From contig MBRE01000077.1 in assembly GCA_001698425.1 (NCBI GenBank), positions 91,482 through 155,481 on the forward strand: DNA of 64,000 nucleotides. The letters run 5' to 3'. The position numbers and the translations under genes are program-made. Source of the stretch: Oscillatoriales cyanobacterium USR001 (lineage in GTDB: Bacteria > Cyanobacteriota > Cyanobacteriia > Cyanobacteriales > Microcoleaceae). Positions 19,583 through 28,873 of this stretch are shown piece by piece. Within the stretch, counting starts at the first letter, position 1, and every line of letters begins with the position of its first letter. The notes beneath the pieces are model-generated. The model did no database searches. It worked only from the letters and a program-made list of their open reading frames with translations, and was not told the DNA's origin.

Positions 19583-20764
19583 TTAAATTTCATAAGCAAA
19601 AATATTCATTGCCCGTGCCAATTCTGCGGCTACTTCTGGTCTGGAAAATTCCGGCGGTGGTAACTTCCCTTCTCGTAACATTTGCCGCACCTTTGTCCCC
19701 GATAAATGTACTCGTTGTTCCGGTTGACTGGGACTCGTTTTAGTAGTAGCCATTTGCCCCGTCAAAGTACAATAAAAAGCGTGTTCGTATTTCATCGGCT
19801 TAATACCCAATGCTACCGGGTCAAATTCATCAAAAATATGTTGAGCATCATAGGTTCCATAGTAGTTTCCTACACCTGCATGATCGCGCCCCACGATGAA
19901 GTGAGTACAGCCATAATTTTTGCGAATTAAAGCATGAAAAATTGCTTCTCGCGGTCCAGCATAACGCATAGCTGAGGGATTAATCGCGAGAATTACTCGT
20001 TCTTGGGGAAAGTATTTTTCTAACAGAATTTCGTAACATCGCATCCGCACATCAGCAGGAATATCATCTTCTTTAGTTGCGCCAACTAAAGGATGTAAAA
20101 ATAATCCATCGACTATTTCTAAGGCACATTTCTGAATGTACTCATGGGCTCTGTGAATGGGGTTGCGAGTTTGGAATCCAACTATGGTTTTCCAGCCTTT
20201 TTCGTGGAATAAAGCTCTCGATTTTGCTGGATCGATTTGATATTTGGGAAATAAAGGATGGTCGATGCGTTCCATTAACCACACTGGACCTGCGAGGTTA
20301 ATTGGTCCAGATTTGTCTATTACTTGTACGCCGGGATGATTGAGATCGTCCGTACCGTAAACATTAATTGCCTCGATTTCTTTGCTGTAGGAATATTTTT
20401 CTGTCAGTTCTAAAATTCCCACAAATTCACCGCTGGGGGAGTCGAGGCGAACTAACGTACCTTCTTGAAGGCGATCGGCTACGGCTTGACTGACAGGAAG
20501 GGTGACGGGAATTGACCAGGGAAGACCGTTAGACAGGTGCATATTGGCGACGACTGATTTGTAGTCGTCGCGGTTCATAAAGCCTATGAGGGGGCTAAAA
20601 CCACCGATCGCAATCATTTCTAAGTCGGAGAGGGAGCGATCGTCTAACTGCACTCGCGGTAGAGTTACGGCTTTGTCGAAAAATTCTTGTCGCTGATCTA
20701 GGGTGGCGATGCGGTTGATCAGGTGTCCGCCGTGCGGCGGAATGCCTTCTGGATATTGGCTCAT
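19583..20764 (-). CDS. sat: Sulfate adenylyltransferase (ATP sulfurylase)
   Basis: Forms adenosine 5'-phosphosulfate and pyrophosphate from ATP and sulfate, the first step of assimilatory sulfate reduction, in the cytoplasm. The 393 residues show the family motifs [12 protein letters not shown] (HxxH-type nucleotide-binding site), [12 protein letters not shown] and the [13 protein letters not shown] segment. It is the dissimilatory-fold Sat/MET3 type without a C-terminal APS kinase domain. No other sulfur assimilation gene lies beside it and I see no recognisable riboswitch upstream. Confidence 0.96.
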   Translation of the reverse strand: MSQYPEGIPPHGGHLINRIATLDQRQEFFDKAVTLPRVQLDDRSLSDLEMIAIGGFSPLIGFMNRDDYKSVVANMHLSNGLPWSIPVTLPVSQAVADRLQEGTLVRLDSPSGEFVGILELTEKYSYSKEIEAINVYGTDDLNHPGVQVIDKSGPINLAGPVWLMERIDHPLFPKYQIDPAKSRALFHEKGWKTIVGFQTRNPIHRAHEYIQKCALEIVDGLFLHPLVGATKEDDIPADVRMRCYEILLEKYFPQERVILAINPSAMRYAGPREAIFHALIRKNYGCTHFIVGRDHAGVGNYYGTYDAQHIFDEFDPVALGIKPMKYEHAFYCTLTGQMATTKTSPSQPEQRVHLSGTKVRQMLREGKLPPPEFSRPEVAAELARAMNIFAYEI

Positions 20765-20897
20765 AATTAGTTTGGGTTTTTAGCTTCTAGCTGCCAGTGT
20801 CTATACTACCAAGGTCTGGGAATTATGACGCATTTGTAAGGTCGTCCCTTGGGTAGTCAAAGAAGCGCTCCCGTCTTTAGTATGATGATGAAACTGG

Positions 20898-20928
20898 GTT
20901 TCTGATACCAGTTACTATTTTCAGAAAC
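20898..20928. promoter_or_regulatory. Overlapping hairpins upstream of the DUF262 operon
   Basis: GTTTCTGA (20898-20905) and TCAGAAAC (20921-20928) are perfect inverted repeats. They overlap a second, mutually exclusive pair, AACTGG (20892-20897) with CCAGTT (20908-20913). A TATAAT hexamer at 20945-20950 lies just downstream. The arrangement could be an operator over a promoter or a leader switch; neither can be decided from sequence. Confidence 0.35.
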
Positions 20929-21044
20929 TTTATAAGTTTTAAGATATAATCAGAATATCCAATCAAAAAACTCTTTATTAATTGAGTTATCCCATTTTAT
21001 AGAAATGGGAACTATAGCAATGTTAAAACAAAGGAGTATCCATT

Positions 21045-22205
21045 ATGCCAGAAAAGCTTGATATAAGCAGTCAGCCATCTCACCAAGAGGCACATATTGA
21101 TGAAAAAATATCTATTCAAGAACTAGAAGAAAATGAGAATGATGAATTATATGAGAAAGCGACATTTCAGTACGATCCTGATAAAATCAACATTTTTACC
21201 AAAGAACCAACAATCGAGCAACTGCTGAGACGTATTGATGAAGAAGCACTTGATTTATCTCCTGATTTTCAGCGCCAAGCGGATATATGGAAGCCCGATG
21301 TCAAAAGTCGTCTCATAGAATCTATTCTGATTAGGATTCCTCTGCCAGCCTTTTATATAGATGCAACTGATGAAGATAAATGGTTAGTTGTAGATGGATT
21401 ACAAAGGCTATCTGCATTAAGGCAATTTATCAGTCTTCAAACACTTCATTTATCTGGATTAGAATACCTCAGAAATCTTAATGGTCAAACCTATAAGCAA
21501 CTCGATCGAAGATACCAGCGTCGTATTTTAGAGACTCAGGTAACAGTATATTTAATTGAAAAAGGTACTCCTACAGAAGTTAAATATAATATCTTTAAAC
21601 GAATCAATACTGGTGGAGTGCCTCTTTCTCCTCAAGAACTACGTCACGCTTTAAATCCTGGCAATGCAAACAAGTTTTTAGGAAAACTTGCTAGTTGTGA
21701 CGAGTTTCAGCTTGTAACTCAGCTAAGTGCTACACGCAAAAAGCGCATGGACGATCGTGAATTTATCCTGGGGTTTTTGGCATTTACGCTAAATTCATAT
21801 CAAACTTATCAAGATCAGGAGAGAGATACTTTTTTAAGTAATGCTCTATCTAAGGCTAATAAACTTTCTGAAGTTGAATTAACGCAAATAGAAAATAATT
21901 TTAAAAGAGGTATGAAAGCTTGTTGGGAAATTTTTGGAGAAAATGCCTTTCGTAAAATTTCTCACAAACAAACAAAAAAATATCCAATTAATAAGGCTTT
22001 GTTTGAAGTATTATCTGTTAACTTGAGTCAGCTAAACGATCGAGAAATTAAAACTTTAGTCGCTCGAAAACAAGAATTAATTGAGAAGTTTGTAAACCTG
22101 GTTGATAACGATCGAGAATTTCTATTTTCCATTTCTCAGGCAAGCAGCAAAGTTGAATATAGATTTAGAACAATTCAAAATTTAATTAAGGAAATATTAG
22201 CATGA
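21045..22205 (+). CDS. DUF262 (ParB/GmrS-like) domain protein
   Basis: First gene of a three-gene operon, preceded by a strong AAGGAG site. The 386 residues contain a DUF262 domain: LSPDFQRQADIW near residue 77, RIPLPAFYID near 101, and the nucleotide-binding motif D117-G-L-Q-R121 (DGQQR in the family), then FKRINTGGVPLS near 187. DUF262 is the N-terminal part of GmrSD type IV restriction enzymes and of SspE. The HNH-type DUF1524 domain found in those is absent here, so any nuclease action would need the partner proteins. Residues 1-45 are acidic. Its stop overlaps the ATPase start (ATGA at 22202), indicating coupling. Confidence 0.88.
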   Translation: MPEKLDISSQPSHQEAHIDEKISIQELEENENDELYEKATFQYDPDKINIFTKEPTIEQLLRRIDEEALDLSPDFQRQADIWKPDVKSRLIESILIRIPLPAFYIDATDEDKWLVVDGLQRLSALRQFISLQTLHLSGLEYLRNLNGQTYKQLDRRYQRRILETQVTVYLIEKGTPTEVKYNIFKRINTGGVPLSPQELRHALNPGNANKFLGKLASCDEFQLVTQLSATRKKRMDDREFILGFLAFTLNSYQTYQDQERDTFLSNALSKANKLSEVELTQIENNFKRGMKACWEIFGENAFRKISHKQTKKYPINKALFEVLSVNLSQLNDREIKTLVARKQELIEKFVNLVDNDREFLFSISQASSKVEYRFRTIQNLIKEILA

Positions 22206-23305
22206 TTAAATCCCTACGTTTGCTCAACTTTAAACCATTTGAAAATCAGCAATTTGATTGCCAACCTCTGACGTTACTTTCTGGTTTAAATAGTACAGGA
22301 AAATCATCAGTTCTTCAATCCTTATTGTTACTGCGTCAGTCTTATCAACAGGGTTTATTACCCAACATAGGTTTAGCCTTGAATGGTGACTTAGTATGTA
22401 TCGGTACAGCCCAGGATGCTCTTTTTGAGGGAGCTAGTAAAGAAGACTCTATTGGCTTTGATTTGGTTTGGGAAGATGGAAGCAAGGGTCTATGGCGTTT
22501 TAACTATGACCGAGAGTTGGATGTATTGAATCTTGCCTCAGAACCAGTTAACTCCGAAGTCTATCAAAAAAATATTTTTAGTAATAATTTCCACTACCTT
22601 CAATCAGAAAGAATTGGTTCTCGTCCATTTTTTGAAATGTCAGATTACCAAGTAAGGCAGCTTGGGCAACTTGGCACCAGAGGTGAGTATAATGCTCATT
22701 TTCTTTCTTTGAATGAGCAGAAATCTATTCCAAATACTAATTTGAGTCATCCAGAAGCTAAGTCATTAACTTTAATCGATCAAGCGGAGGCATGGATGAG
22801 AGAAGTTAGCCCTGGTATTCGCTTAAAAATTCAGTCAATCCCAAATATGGAATTAATGAATTTGCAATACTTTTATGGGGATAGTAATGCTTACAGACCT
22901 ACCAATGTAGGCTTTGGTATTACTTACACCTTACCCATTATTGTAGGGGTGCTTGCATCAGAACCAGGCACACTAATAATAATTGAAAACCCAGAAGCTC
23001 ATCTCCATCCCAAAGGGCAAACTCAAATTGGTCGCTTATTAGCATTAGCCGCAAGTGGTGGGGTTCAAGTTGTAATAGAAACTCATAGCGATCATGTTTT
23101 AAATGGGATTCTGCTTGCTGTTCATAGTGGTAAAATTGCTCCTCAAGATGTTCAATTACACTTCTTACAAAAAAACCAGAAAGCTGAGATTGAGGTTCTA
23201 TCACCTCGCATTAATCGTAGTGGACGAATTGATCATTGGCCAGAAGGTTTCTTTGATGAATGGGATAAAAGCTTAGATGCTTTGTTAGAACCAGCAGGAG
23301 AGTAA
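22202..23305 (+). CDS. AAA/OLD-like ATPase with DUF3696
   Basis: Second gene of the operon, an SMC/RecF-like ATPase of 367 residues. Walker A is GLNSTGKSS (residues 28-36). The signature region lies near GFGITYTLPIIV. Walker B is LIIIENPEAHLHP (catalytic Glu262, with the H267-x-H269 pair typical of OLD/DUF3696 ATPases), followed by the switch ETHSDHVLNGI. The C-terminus with WPEGFFDEWDKSL matches the DUF3696 tail. No TOPRIM nuclease domain is visible, unlike true OLD. It probably acts as the energy-using sensor of a complex with the DUF262 protein. It overlaps the upstream gene by 4 bases and is 3 bases from the next. Confidence 0.88.
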   Translation: MIKSLRLLNFKPFENQQFDCQPLTLLSGLNSTGKSSVLQSLLLLRQSYQQGLLPNIGLALNGDLVCIGTAQDALFEGASKEDSIGFDLVWEDGSKGLWRFNYDRELDVLNLASEPVNSEVYQKNIFSNNFHYLQSERIGSRPFFEMSDYQVRQLGQLGTRGEYNAHFLSLNEQKSIPNTNLSHPEAKSLTLIDQAEAWMREVSPGIRLKIQSIPNMELMNLQYFYGDSNAYRPTNVGFGITYTLPIIVGVLASEPGTLIIIENPEAHLHPKGQTQIGRLLALAASGGVQVVIETHSDHVLNGILLAVHSGKIAPQDVQLHFLQKNQKAEIEVLSPRINRSGRIDHWPEGFFDEWDKSLDALLEPAGE

Positions 23306-23308
23306 TTA

Positions 23309-24226
23309 ATGAATTTTGAGGTAGTATTTAATGAGTTGTGTTTGCGGACTCCTGCTTCTGATGTTCAAGCAGCACGACAATTAATGTCAGAATTACTGGA
23401 AATATTACGCACTCTCAAGTCTCAGGGTATCGCAATTAAATTTCTGACAAAAAGTGATTTTTATCAATCAAAGCTTGCAGAGGGCTATACTGTATCTCAG
23501 TGGTTTAAGGAACAGGGAAAAGACCTAGAAGCTCTGCGTCTTAAAAGTTTGATTAGAGATGGGTGGCCTTTAGAAGAGATAGCCGATCCTGCAATTGATG
23601 TTAGGTATGAACTAGAAGAGGGAAGCCTGGAACAAACTATTGGACTTGCTTATGCTTTTGTGTTTAATGCACTTGCAGTTAGTTTTAGAGGGTCAAAATG
23701 GAATAGTAGTCGCCTAATCGTTAAAGTAGAACATATTGATGAAGATGAAGAGTTAACAGCGGAAGTCATTCATGCCTGTTGTTGCGATCATGTTCAAGAA
23801 CACGCTGATTGGATTAAGGATCGGACTCGACAAGAAGTGCGTGATGGGATAGATTTGTGGCAAAGACGAGAGGATTTATTTCCTAATTTGATATTTTGTG
23901 ATGCTGTACAAAAGCAATTACAACTTATCCTAGCTAATGATAATCACTTACGATCTGTCGAACAGCGATTATTTGAGCTTCAAAATGCCAGTAAAAGTTG
24001 GATAAAAGGTTCTTTTAAGTTAGATAGTCTTCCTTGTAAAGCAACTCCTGAAAGTGACTCAAGATTAAAGCAGTTTAAACAGCAGTTAACATTTAGTTGT
24101 CCAGATGGTGAAAAGCGCCTTTTCAGTTTGCACGTTCGCATGACACCGGGAGCTTGGCGACTTCATTTTGTAGACTTAAGCCCAGGAAAAATTATTATAG
24201 GATATATTGGTTCTAAAATACAATAA
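23309..24226 (+). CDS. Third protein of the DUF262-AAA operon, unknown
   Basis: I do not recognise a named domain in these 305 residues. The N-terminal half is mainly helical and acidic (ELEEGSLEQTIGLAYAFVFNALAVSF). A CCCDHVQEHADW segment near residue 159 has clustered Cys and His that could bind a metal. The C-terminal 60 residues (SCPDGEKRLFSLHVRMTPGAWRLHF, then IIGYIGSKI) form a compact beta-rich module that looks conserved. It starts 3 bases after the ATPase stop, so it belongs to the same unit and is a candidate effector or specificity subunit. Its end is 5 bases from a convergent gene. Confidence 0.6.
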   Translation: MNFEVVFNELCLRTPASDVQAARQLMSELLEILRTLKSQGIAIKFLTKSDFYQSKLAEGYTVSQWFKEQGKDLEALRLKSLIRDGWPLEEIADPAIDVRYELEEGSLEQTIGLAYAFVFNALAVSFRGSKWNSSRLIVKVEHIDEDEELTAEVIHACCCDHVQEHADWIKDRTRQEVRDGIDLWQRREDLFPNLIFCDAVQKQLQLILANDNHLRSVEQRLFELQNASKSWIKGSFKLDSLPCKATPESDSRLKQFKQQLTFSCPDGEKRLFSLHVRMTPGAWRLHFVDLSPGKIIIGYIGSKIQ

Positions 24227-24231
24227 TTTAA

Positions 24232-24840
24232 CTATATTTTCTGCCAACCGATCGCGCCTGAAAAATCGGTGTTTTCAATCATCGCCTCGGTAAATTTTGC
24301 ATTAGTTAAGTTGGCATTTTTAAACGATGTAATGCTCAATTTTTCGATTTCAGCAACGGCTTGAAAAAAAACGATCGCGGCTAAACCTAAAATTACTCCT
24401 GATGCTAAAAATAATAATATTCCCTTGAACATATCTCCGCCCAAAAATGTGATGATGCCGTTACAACCGATCGCCGCCGCTGCCCCTGCGATCGCGCCTG
24501 CGACAATCCCCGCCTCAACTTTGGTAATGGCGATCGCAACGGCAGCTGTAGCCGTAATAGCAGCACTTCCCGCTTCTACACCCGCCATAAATCCCACCAA
24601 AGCACCAGCCATTGTCACGGCGATCGCGACACCACCAGCACGGGCAATTAACGTATGCGATCTTTTCCGGCTTTCTCCACTTCTAACTCGTTCAAAATTC
24701 GCCCCGATTAAAATTGTCTCACTGAAATCGCAGCCACGAATATCACTATTACTGAAATCTGCACCCGTAAGGTCAAGACCTTTAAAAGAGCGGTTTCGTA
24801 AGTCTTGATTAGAAAAATTGAGCTTGCTAGTTTGAGTCAT
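24232..24840 (-). CDS. Pentapeptide repeat protein with inserted membrane helices
   Basis: The first 50 residues are pentapeptide repeats of the A(D/N)Lxx type: FKGLDLTGADFSNSDIRGCDFS, then ILIGANF. Residues about 64-165 are almost wholly hydrophobic, with several Ala/Gly-rich transmembrane segments. The last 30 residues return to pentapeptides (FKNANLTNAKFTEAMIENTDFSG). The two repeat halves could stack into one beta-helix on the same face of the membrane. Function is unknown. It converges with the DUF262 operon and its upstream region adjoins the deleted Rpn gene. Confidence 0.7.
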   Translation of the reverse strand: MTQTSKLNFSNQDLRNRSFKGLDLTGADFSNSDIRGCDFSETILIGANFERVRSGESRKRSHTLIARAGGVAIAVTMAGALVGFMAGVEAGSAAITATAAVAIAITKVEAGIVAGAIAGAAAAIGCNGIITFLGGDMFKGILLFLASGVILGLAAIVFFQAVAEIEKLSITSFKNANLTNAKFTEAMIENTDFSGAIGWQKI

Positions 24841-24921
24841 GGCGATCGCAGATTATAATTGGATATTATAATCGCCAAACAGTATAATTTTTCCATAAAC
24901 ATCTATCAAAATCTAACTTCC

Positions 24922-25578
24922 TTGGCCTACGACAACACCTGTAAATATCTAGCCGAAAAATTTCCCGCCGCCTTCGTCTATCGAGTAATTCGGATCTGGG
25001 AACAAGACCCTGAGTTATTGCTATCCGTCCCAGGCTTATTACCATTAGCGACATTATCTCAAACCAATTCACCGCGAACTTTATTAGAGCAAGTAGCCAA
25101 TCGAATTGCTACAATGGAAGAACCAAATCAACAAGCAGATTTAGTTGCTTGCATTCAAGTTCTCGCAGGTTTGAGATTTGAAAAAAACTTAATCAGACAA
25201 CTATTTAGGAAGGAAAGTATGCGCGAGTCTGTCATTTACCAAGAAATTCGTGAAGAGGCCATTGAAGAAGGTCTTAAAGAAGGAAGGCAACAAGGCCTCC
25301 AACAAGGCCTCCAACAAGGCCTCCAACAAGGCCTCCAACAAGGCCTCCAACAAGGCCTCCAATCAGGTCTCCAATCAGGTCTTGAAGAAGGAAAGAAAAA
25401 TGAGGCGCTGTCATTTGTCACTCGTCAGTTGACTCGACGTATCGGCTCAATTCCTGCTGAAATACAAGAGCAAATTCAGGTCTTATCCGTACAAGAACTA
25501 GAGGATTTAGGAGAAGCTTTACTAGATTTTGCGGAAGCATCGGATTTAGTAAATTGGTTGAATCAACGTCACCCATAA
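24922..25578 (+). CDS. Rpn/DUF4351-type protein with the nuclease core deleted
   Basis: Family members begin YDNTCKxLAExFP, then carry about 110 residues with the PD-(D/E)xK nuclease core, then YxVIRLWEQDPE. Here AYDNTCKYLAEKFPAAF runs straight into VYRVIRIWEQDPELLL, so the catalytic core is gone while the frame is kept. The remaining parts are the helical middle, an 8-unit QQGL/QSGL linker, and the C-terminal DUF4351 domain (LTRRIGSIP, LSVQELEDLGEALLDF). The likely start is TTG at 24922, where homologues have the initiator. The protein is probably a non-nuclease remnant, possibly still able to oligomerise. Confidence 0.75.
   Translation: MAYDNTCKYLAEKFPAAFVYRVIRIWEQDPELLLSVPGLLPLATLSQTNSPRTLLEQVANRIATMEEPNQQADLVACIQVLAGLRFEKNLIRQLFRKESMRESVIYQEIREEAIEEGLKEGRQQGLQQGLQQGLQQGLQQGLQQGLQSGLQSGLEEGKKNEALSFVTRQLTRRIGSIPAEIQEQIQVLSVQELEDLGEALLDFAEASDLVNWLNQRHP
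25288..25383. repeat. 12-bp coding tandem repeat
   Basis: Six perfect copies of CAACAAGGCCTC (25288-25359) followed by two variants (25360-25383). They encode the QQGL/QSGL linker of the Rpn-type protein. Copy changes keep the frame, so the linker length can vary freely. Confidence 0.9.
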
Positions 25579-25822
25579 CTGTTGATGATGAAGCCCGATC
25601 GCGCTTAAGTAATAATTAAAAACATATAGCTTAAGCTCGATCGCGGCTTAACTTTTATCAACTAGAACCCCGATCGCACTTTGGGAATCAATTAAAAAAT
25701 GCAATACTTCATAAATCTGGAATATGACAGTTACAGAACCTACACTCACCAGCTTGTCTAATTTCCCAACTGCATCTAAACTCGATCGGAGTTCAGTACA
25801 TCAATTTTAATCAGGAGTAATT

Positions 25823-26362
25823 ATGAAATTTCCCAATTTTGCCTCCCTGTGCGCCACATTCCTTTTAGGAACAACAGCGACACTTTTCCTGAGTAATAGC
25901 ACGATCGCGGCTGAAAAAATCGTCCTCAAGTATGGTCCCTTAGCCCAGTCAATCAAAATTAGCGACCTAGAAAACTTTGTCAAAACCGGCGAAACCACTC
26001 CCACCTTAGCTACAATGTTGAAAATTTCTAAGCAAAATGCCGATACAGTACGGGGATTAATGTCTCTGGAATTGGGGGTAAATGTCTTAACTTTAGACCG
26101 CGCACTTAACAGCAAACAAGGGGAAACCGCACTGGTTGAACTTGGCAAAACAATGCGGACTCGTTCCCGTTTTGAAAGTGACAAAGCTCTTAGGGCTGCT
26201 TTAATTCTCTCCTCTGCGGATAATGGTAAATTATCATTAATAGAAATTCTGCAAAAATATCCCACTTCCGAAATTAATATCGAAGTTGCGAATATTGGTG
26301 CAACTGTGGAAAAACTCAAGGGTTTGACAGGAAATTTGCAACAATTACTTAATTCTAAGTAA
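25823..26362 (+). CDS. Secreted DUF1400 domain protein
   Basis: Exported protein of 179 residues with a signal peptide (CATFLLGTTATLFLSNSTIAA). The mature part has the DUF1400 pattern: AEKIVLKYGPLAQSIKISDLENFVKTGE, and later LSSADNGKLSLIEILQKYP. In cyanobacteria DUF1400 usually precedes an alpha/beta hydrolase domain; this protein ends after DUF1400, so it is a stand-alone form. Its role is unknown. It converges with sipA, 15 bases away. Confidence 0.75.
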   Translation: MKFPNFASLCATFLLGTTATLFLSNSTIAAEKIVLKYGPLAQSIKISDLENFVKTGETTPTLATMLKISKQNADTVRGLMSLELGVNVLTLDRALNSKQGETALVELGKTMRTRSRFESDKALRAALILSSADNGKLSLIEILQKYPTSEINIEVANIGATVEKLKGLTGNLQQLLNSK

Positions 26363-26377
26363 TCCGAAATTAGAATG

Positions 26378-26656
26378 TTATTGGACAGGTAAATCTTGAG
26401 ATGCGATCGCCTCTAAATCCACATTTTGCCCAACACTTTCTAGGGGCTCGATATACTGGCTATCCATCAGGAATACTCCCTTTTGAAAGCGCACTTCCCA
26501 ATAATTTCCGGGACGACAGCCCGCGATCGTCCCCTCTTCACCGAGTTTAATTACATGGGGAGGACGCAACATTGGCATTGATTCCGCTGTCTTAACGTAG
26601 GGGGGTAAAATAGCAATTCTAACTTTCTCCCCAATAGTAAATTGTTTATCCATCAT
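26378..26656 (-). CDS. sipA: SipA-type regulator of the NblS/Hik33 kinase (DUF3148)
   Basis: Small soluble SH3-like protein of 92 residues. FTIGEKVRIAILPPYVKTAE, the MLRPPHVIKLGEEG turn and the NYWEVRFQKGVFLMDSQYIEPL end match DUF3148 proteins. SipA in Synechococcus and Synechocystis binds the NblS/Hik33 sensor kinase and tunes its response to light and nutrient stress. The gene stands alone here and its kinase is not in the window. Confidence 0.88.
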   Translation of the reverse strand: MMDKQFTIGEKVRIAILPPYVKTAESMPMLRPPHVIKLGEEGTIAGCRPGNYWEVRFQKGVFLMDSQYIEPLESVGQNVDLEAIASQDLPVQ

Positions 26657-26796
26657 TTCACTAAGTTTCGCTCTCTAATTAAGATTTATGACAAGCTGGC
26701 AAAAGCCAGTTTTTTTATGATTTTGATTTTACAGCCTATTTAAGTCGTAAAATAGATCAAAATACAGGCACTTCAGATTGTAAGAGGTTAAGAATC

Positions 26797-27231
26797 ATGG
26801 CTACAAGTCGTCGCATTGAGCGTGTGGGTTCGTTGATTAAACGTGAAGTCAGCCTGTTATTGCTCAATGGTATCAAAGATGACCGCGTAGGTGCGGGAAT
26901 GGTCAGCGTAACTGATGTGAATGTTTCTGGCGACTTGCAACACGCCAAAATATTTGTCAGTATCTATGGTACACCAGAGGCGAAGGCAGAGACGATGGCT
27001 GGCTTGAAGTCTGCTACTGGCTATGTGCGTAGTGAGTTAGGCCAGCGAGTTGGCCTCCGACGGACACCGGAGGTGGTATTTCTGGAAGATAGTTCTTTGG
27101 AACGTGGCGATAAGATGCTTTTATTGCTAAATAAGCTTTCGCAAGAACGGAAAACCGACATTCTGGATACTGAAGATGGCAAAGATGTTGAAGATTGGGA
27201 AGATGAGGAAGATGAGGAAGATGAGGAATAG
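26797..27231 (+). CDS. rbfA: 30S ribosome-binding factor RbfA
   Basis: Cold-shock ribosome maturation factor that binds the 30S subunit and helps process 16S rRNA. The KH-like fold is recognisable from [37 protein letters not shown] and [19 protein letters not shown]. The C-terminus carries an Asp/Glu-rich tail ([13 protein letters not shown]), which is common in cyanobacterial RbfA. AGAGG sits upstream of the ATG. The tail DNA overlaps the next gene start by 11 bases, so the two are translationally coupled. Confidence 0.95.
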   Translation: MATSRRIERVGSLIKREVSLLLLNGIKDDRVGAGMVSVTDVNVSGDLQHAKIFVSIYGTPEAKAETMAGLKSATGYVRSELGQRVGLRRTPEVVFLEDSSLERGDKMLLLLNKLSQERKTDILDTEDGKDVEDWEDEEDEEDEE

Positions 27232-28873
27232 TATTAATCTGACGATCGAAAACCTTTCTTTGCCTGAATTAGCGGCTCAAATGGTGGTGGTGCGAGCTTC
27301 TGGTTATCTTTTCGACCACCAAATTCGCTATCCTGAGTGGGAACCTCCGACGAATAAACTTCGCTATTGGTTGGAAAATCTCGGTGTGGGTGGGGTGATT
27401 TTAGTAGGAGGAAGTGCGGCAGAGTTGGCTGTCCGATCGCAGTTACTCCAATCTTGGGCAAAATTTCCCCTACTTTTGGCTGCTGATATTGAGGAAGGTG
27501 TGGGCCAACGGTTTGCTGGTGCGACTTGGTTTCCCCCACCGATGGCGATTGGCGCGATCGCAGGAAAATCTTTTAGTCAAGCTGAAGCTTTAGCCACAGC
27601 AATGGGAGAAATTACCGCAACTGAGGCGATCGCGATCGGTTTAAATTGGATACTCGCTCCAGTTGTTGATGTGAATAATAATCCTGACAACCCAGTGATT
27701 AATGTTCGCGCTTTTGGTGAAACTCCAGATTTAGTCAGTGCTTTGGCGACGGCTTTTATTCGTGGAACTCAACAATATCCCGTGCTAACAACTGCTAAAC
27801 ATTTTCCCGGACACGGTGATACAGCGGTAGATTCTCATTTGCAGTTACCTAGTTTACCTCATTCTGCGGAGCGATTGGCTGAGATAGAATTGCCACCGTT
27901 TCAGGCGGCCATTTCTGCTGGAGTCGATGCGGTGATGAGCGCTCATTTATTAATTCCAGAGTGGGATGACAAATGGCCTGCCACTTTGTCCCATCAGATT
28001 TTAACCGGGAAGTTACGCCAAGAGTTGGGTTTTGAAGGTTTGATCGTGACGGATGCTTTGGTGATGGGTGCGATCGCAGGGGAGTATGGCGCAACCGAAG
28101 CAGCAGTTTTAGCAGTAGAAGCCGGTGCTGATATTTTGTTAATGCCTCAAGATCCAGAGGCTACAATTAAAGTGGTTTGTGATGCTGTAACTCAAGGCAG
28201 AATTTCGCGATCGCGTCTCGAAATTTCTGTTAAACGGATTTGGCAAGCTAAAACTCAAGTCGGCTTATTTTCCCCTCCCTCTTCTTCTCCTTCTGTTTTA
28301 TCGATTCTCCCCTCTTCCCTCGATGTCTCGGCAACTATTTTGAGAAATTCTCTTTTGGTTGGGGGCGCTTTACCTTTGCAAGTAGAAAATCCTCAAAATG
28401 GGGAATTTTTACGCAACTTAATCATTGTTGATGATATTTTGGGTTGCGAGTTTCTAGGTAATCATACTCCCGCGATCGCCATTCCCAAACAATTGGGCTA
28501 CAAACTGCAAATCATCGACGATCGCACAGAAACTCACAATCAACAATCATTATCCGCACCCTCAAATCATCCTTCTCAAGATAGATTTTCTTCGACACTG
28601 CTGCAAATTTTCATTCGTGGCAATTGTTTTCGCGGTAGTGCAGGTTTAACCGAAGCAGCAACAGACTTGTTTAACAAATTGTTAACAACAGGCAAATTAA
28701 GCGCAATTATAATTTACGGTAGTCCATATATCTTAGAGAAATTTTTACCCACATTACCCCCTTCGATTCCGTACATTTTCTCCTACGGACAAATGCCGAC
28801 AGCGCAAGCGATCGCCCTTGAAACCTTATTTAACCAGGACCTACGCAAAGCCTCTATCCGTAAGGTGTGTTAG
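27221..28873 (+). CDS. Glycoside hydrolase family 3, beta-N-acetylhexosaminidase-like
   Basis: GH3 TIM-barrel enzyme of about 550 residues, probably removing N-acetylglucosamine in wall recycling (NagZ-like). It has [26 protein letters not shown] and the hallmark [14 protein letters not shown], whose Asp-His pair acts as NagZ acid/base. The nucleophile segment is [14 protein letters not shown] second domain follows from about residue 385. Translation most simply starts at ATG 27221 inside rbfA; the earlier in-frame ATG lies in the acidic-tail repeat. The last residues ([11 protein letters not shown]) run into a decayed repeat and may replace the original C-terminus. Confidence 0.85.
   Translation: MRNSINLTIENLSLPELAAQMVVVRASGYLFDHQIRYPEWEPPTNKLRYWLENLGVGGVILVGGSAAELAVRSQLLQSWAKFPLLLAADIEEGVGQRFAGATWFPPPMAIGAIAGKSFSQAEALATAMGEITATEAIAIGLNWILAPVVDVNNNPDNPVINVRAFGETPDLVSALATAFIRGTQQYPVLTTAKHFPGHGDTAVDSHLQLPSLPHSAERLAEIELPPFQAAISAGVDAVMSAHLLIPEWDDKWPATLSHQILTGKLRQELGFEGLIVTDALVMGAIAGEYGATEAAVLAVEAGADILLMPQDPEATIKVVCDAVTQGRISRSRLEISVKRIWQAKTQVGLFSPPSSSPSVLSILPSSLDVSATILRNSLLVGGALPLQVENPQNGEFLRNLIIVDDILGCEFLGNHTPAIAIPKQLGYKLQIIDDRTETHNQQSLSAPSNHPSQDRFSSTLLQIFIRGNCFRGSAGLTEAATDLFNKLLTTGKLSAIIIYGSPYILEKFLPTLPPSIPYIFSYGQMPTAQAIALETLFNQDLRKASIRKVC

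Noticed and set aside
27176..27220. Upstream in-frame ATG for the GH3 enzyme
   Set aside because: The extra residues ([15 protein letters not shown]) are a frame-shifted reading of the RbfA acidic tail; ATG 27221 is closer to the conserved start.
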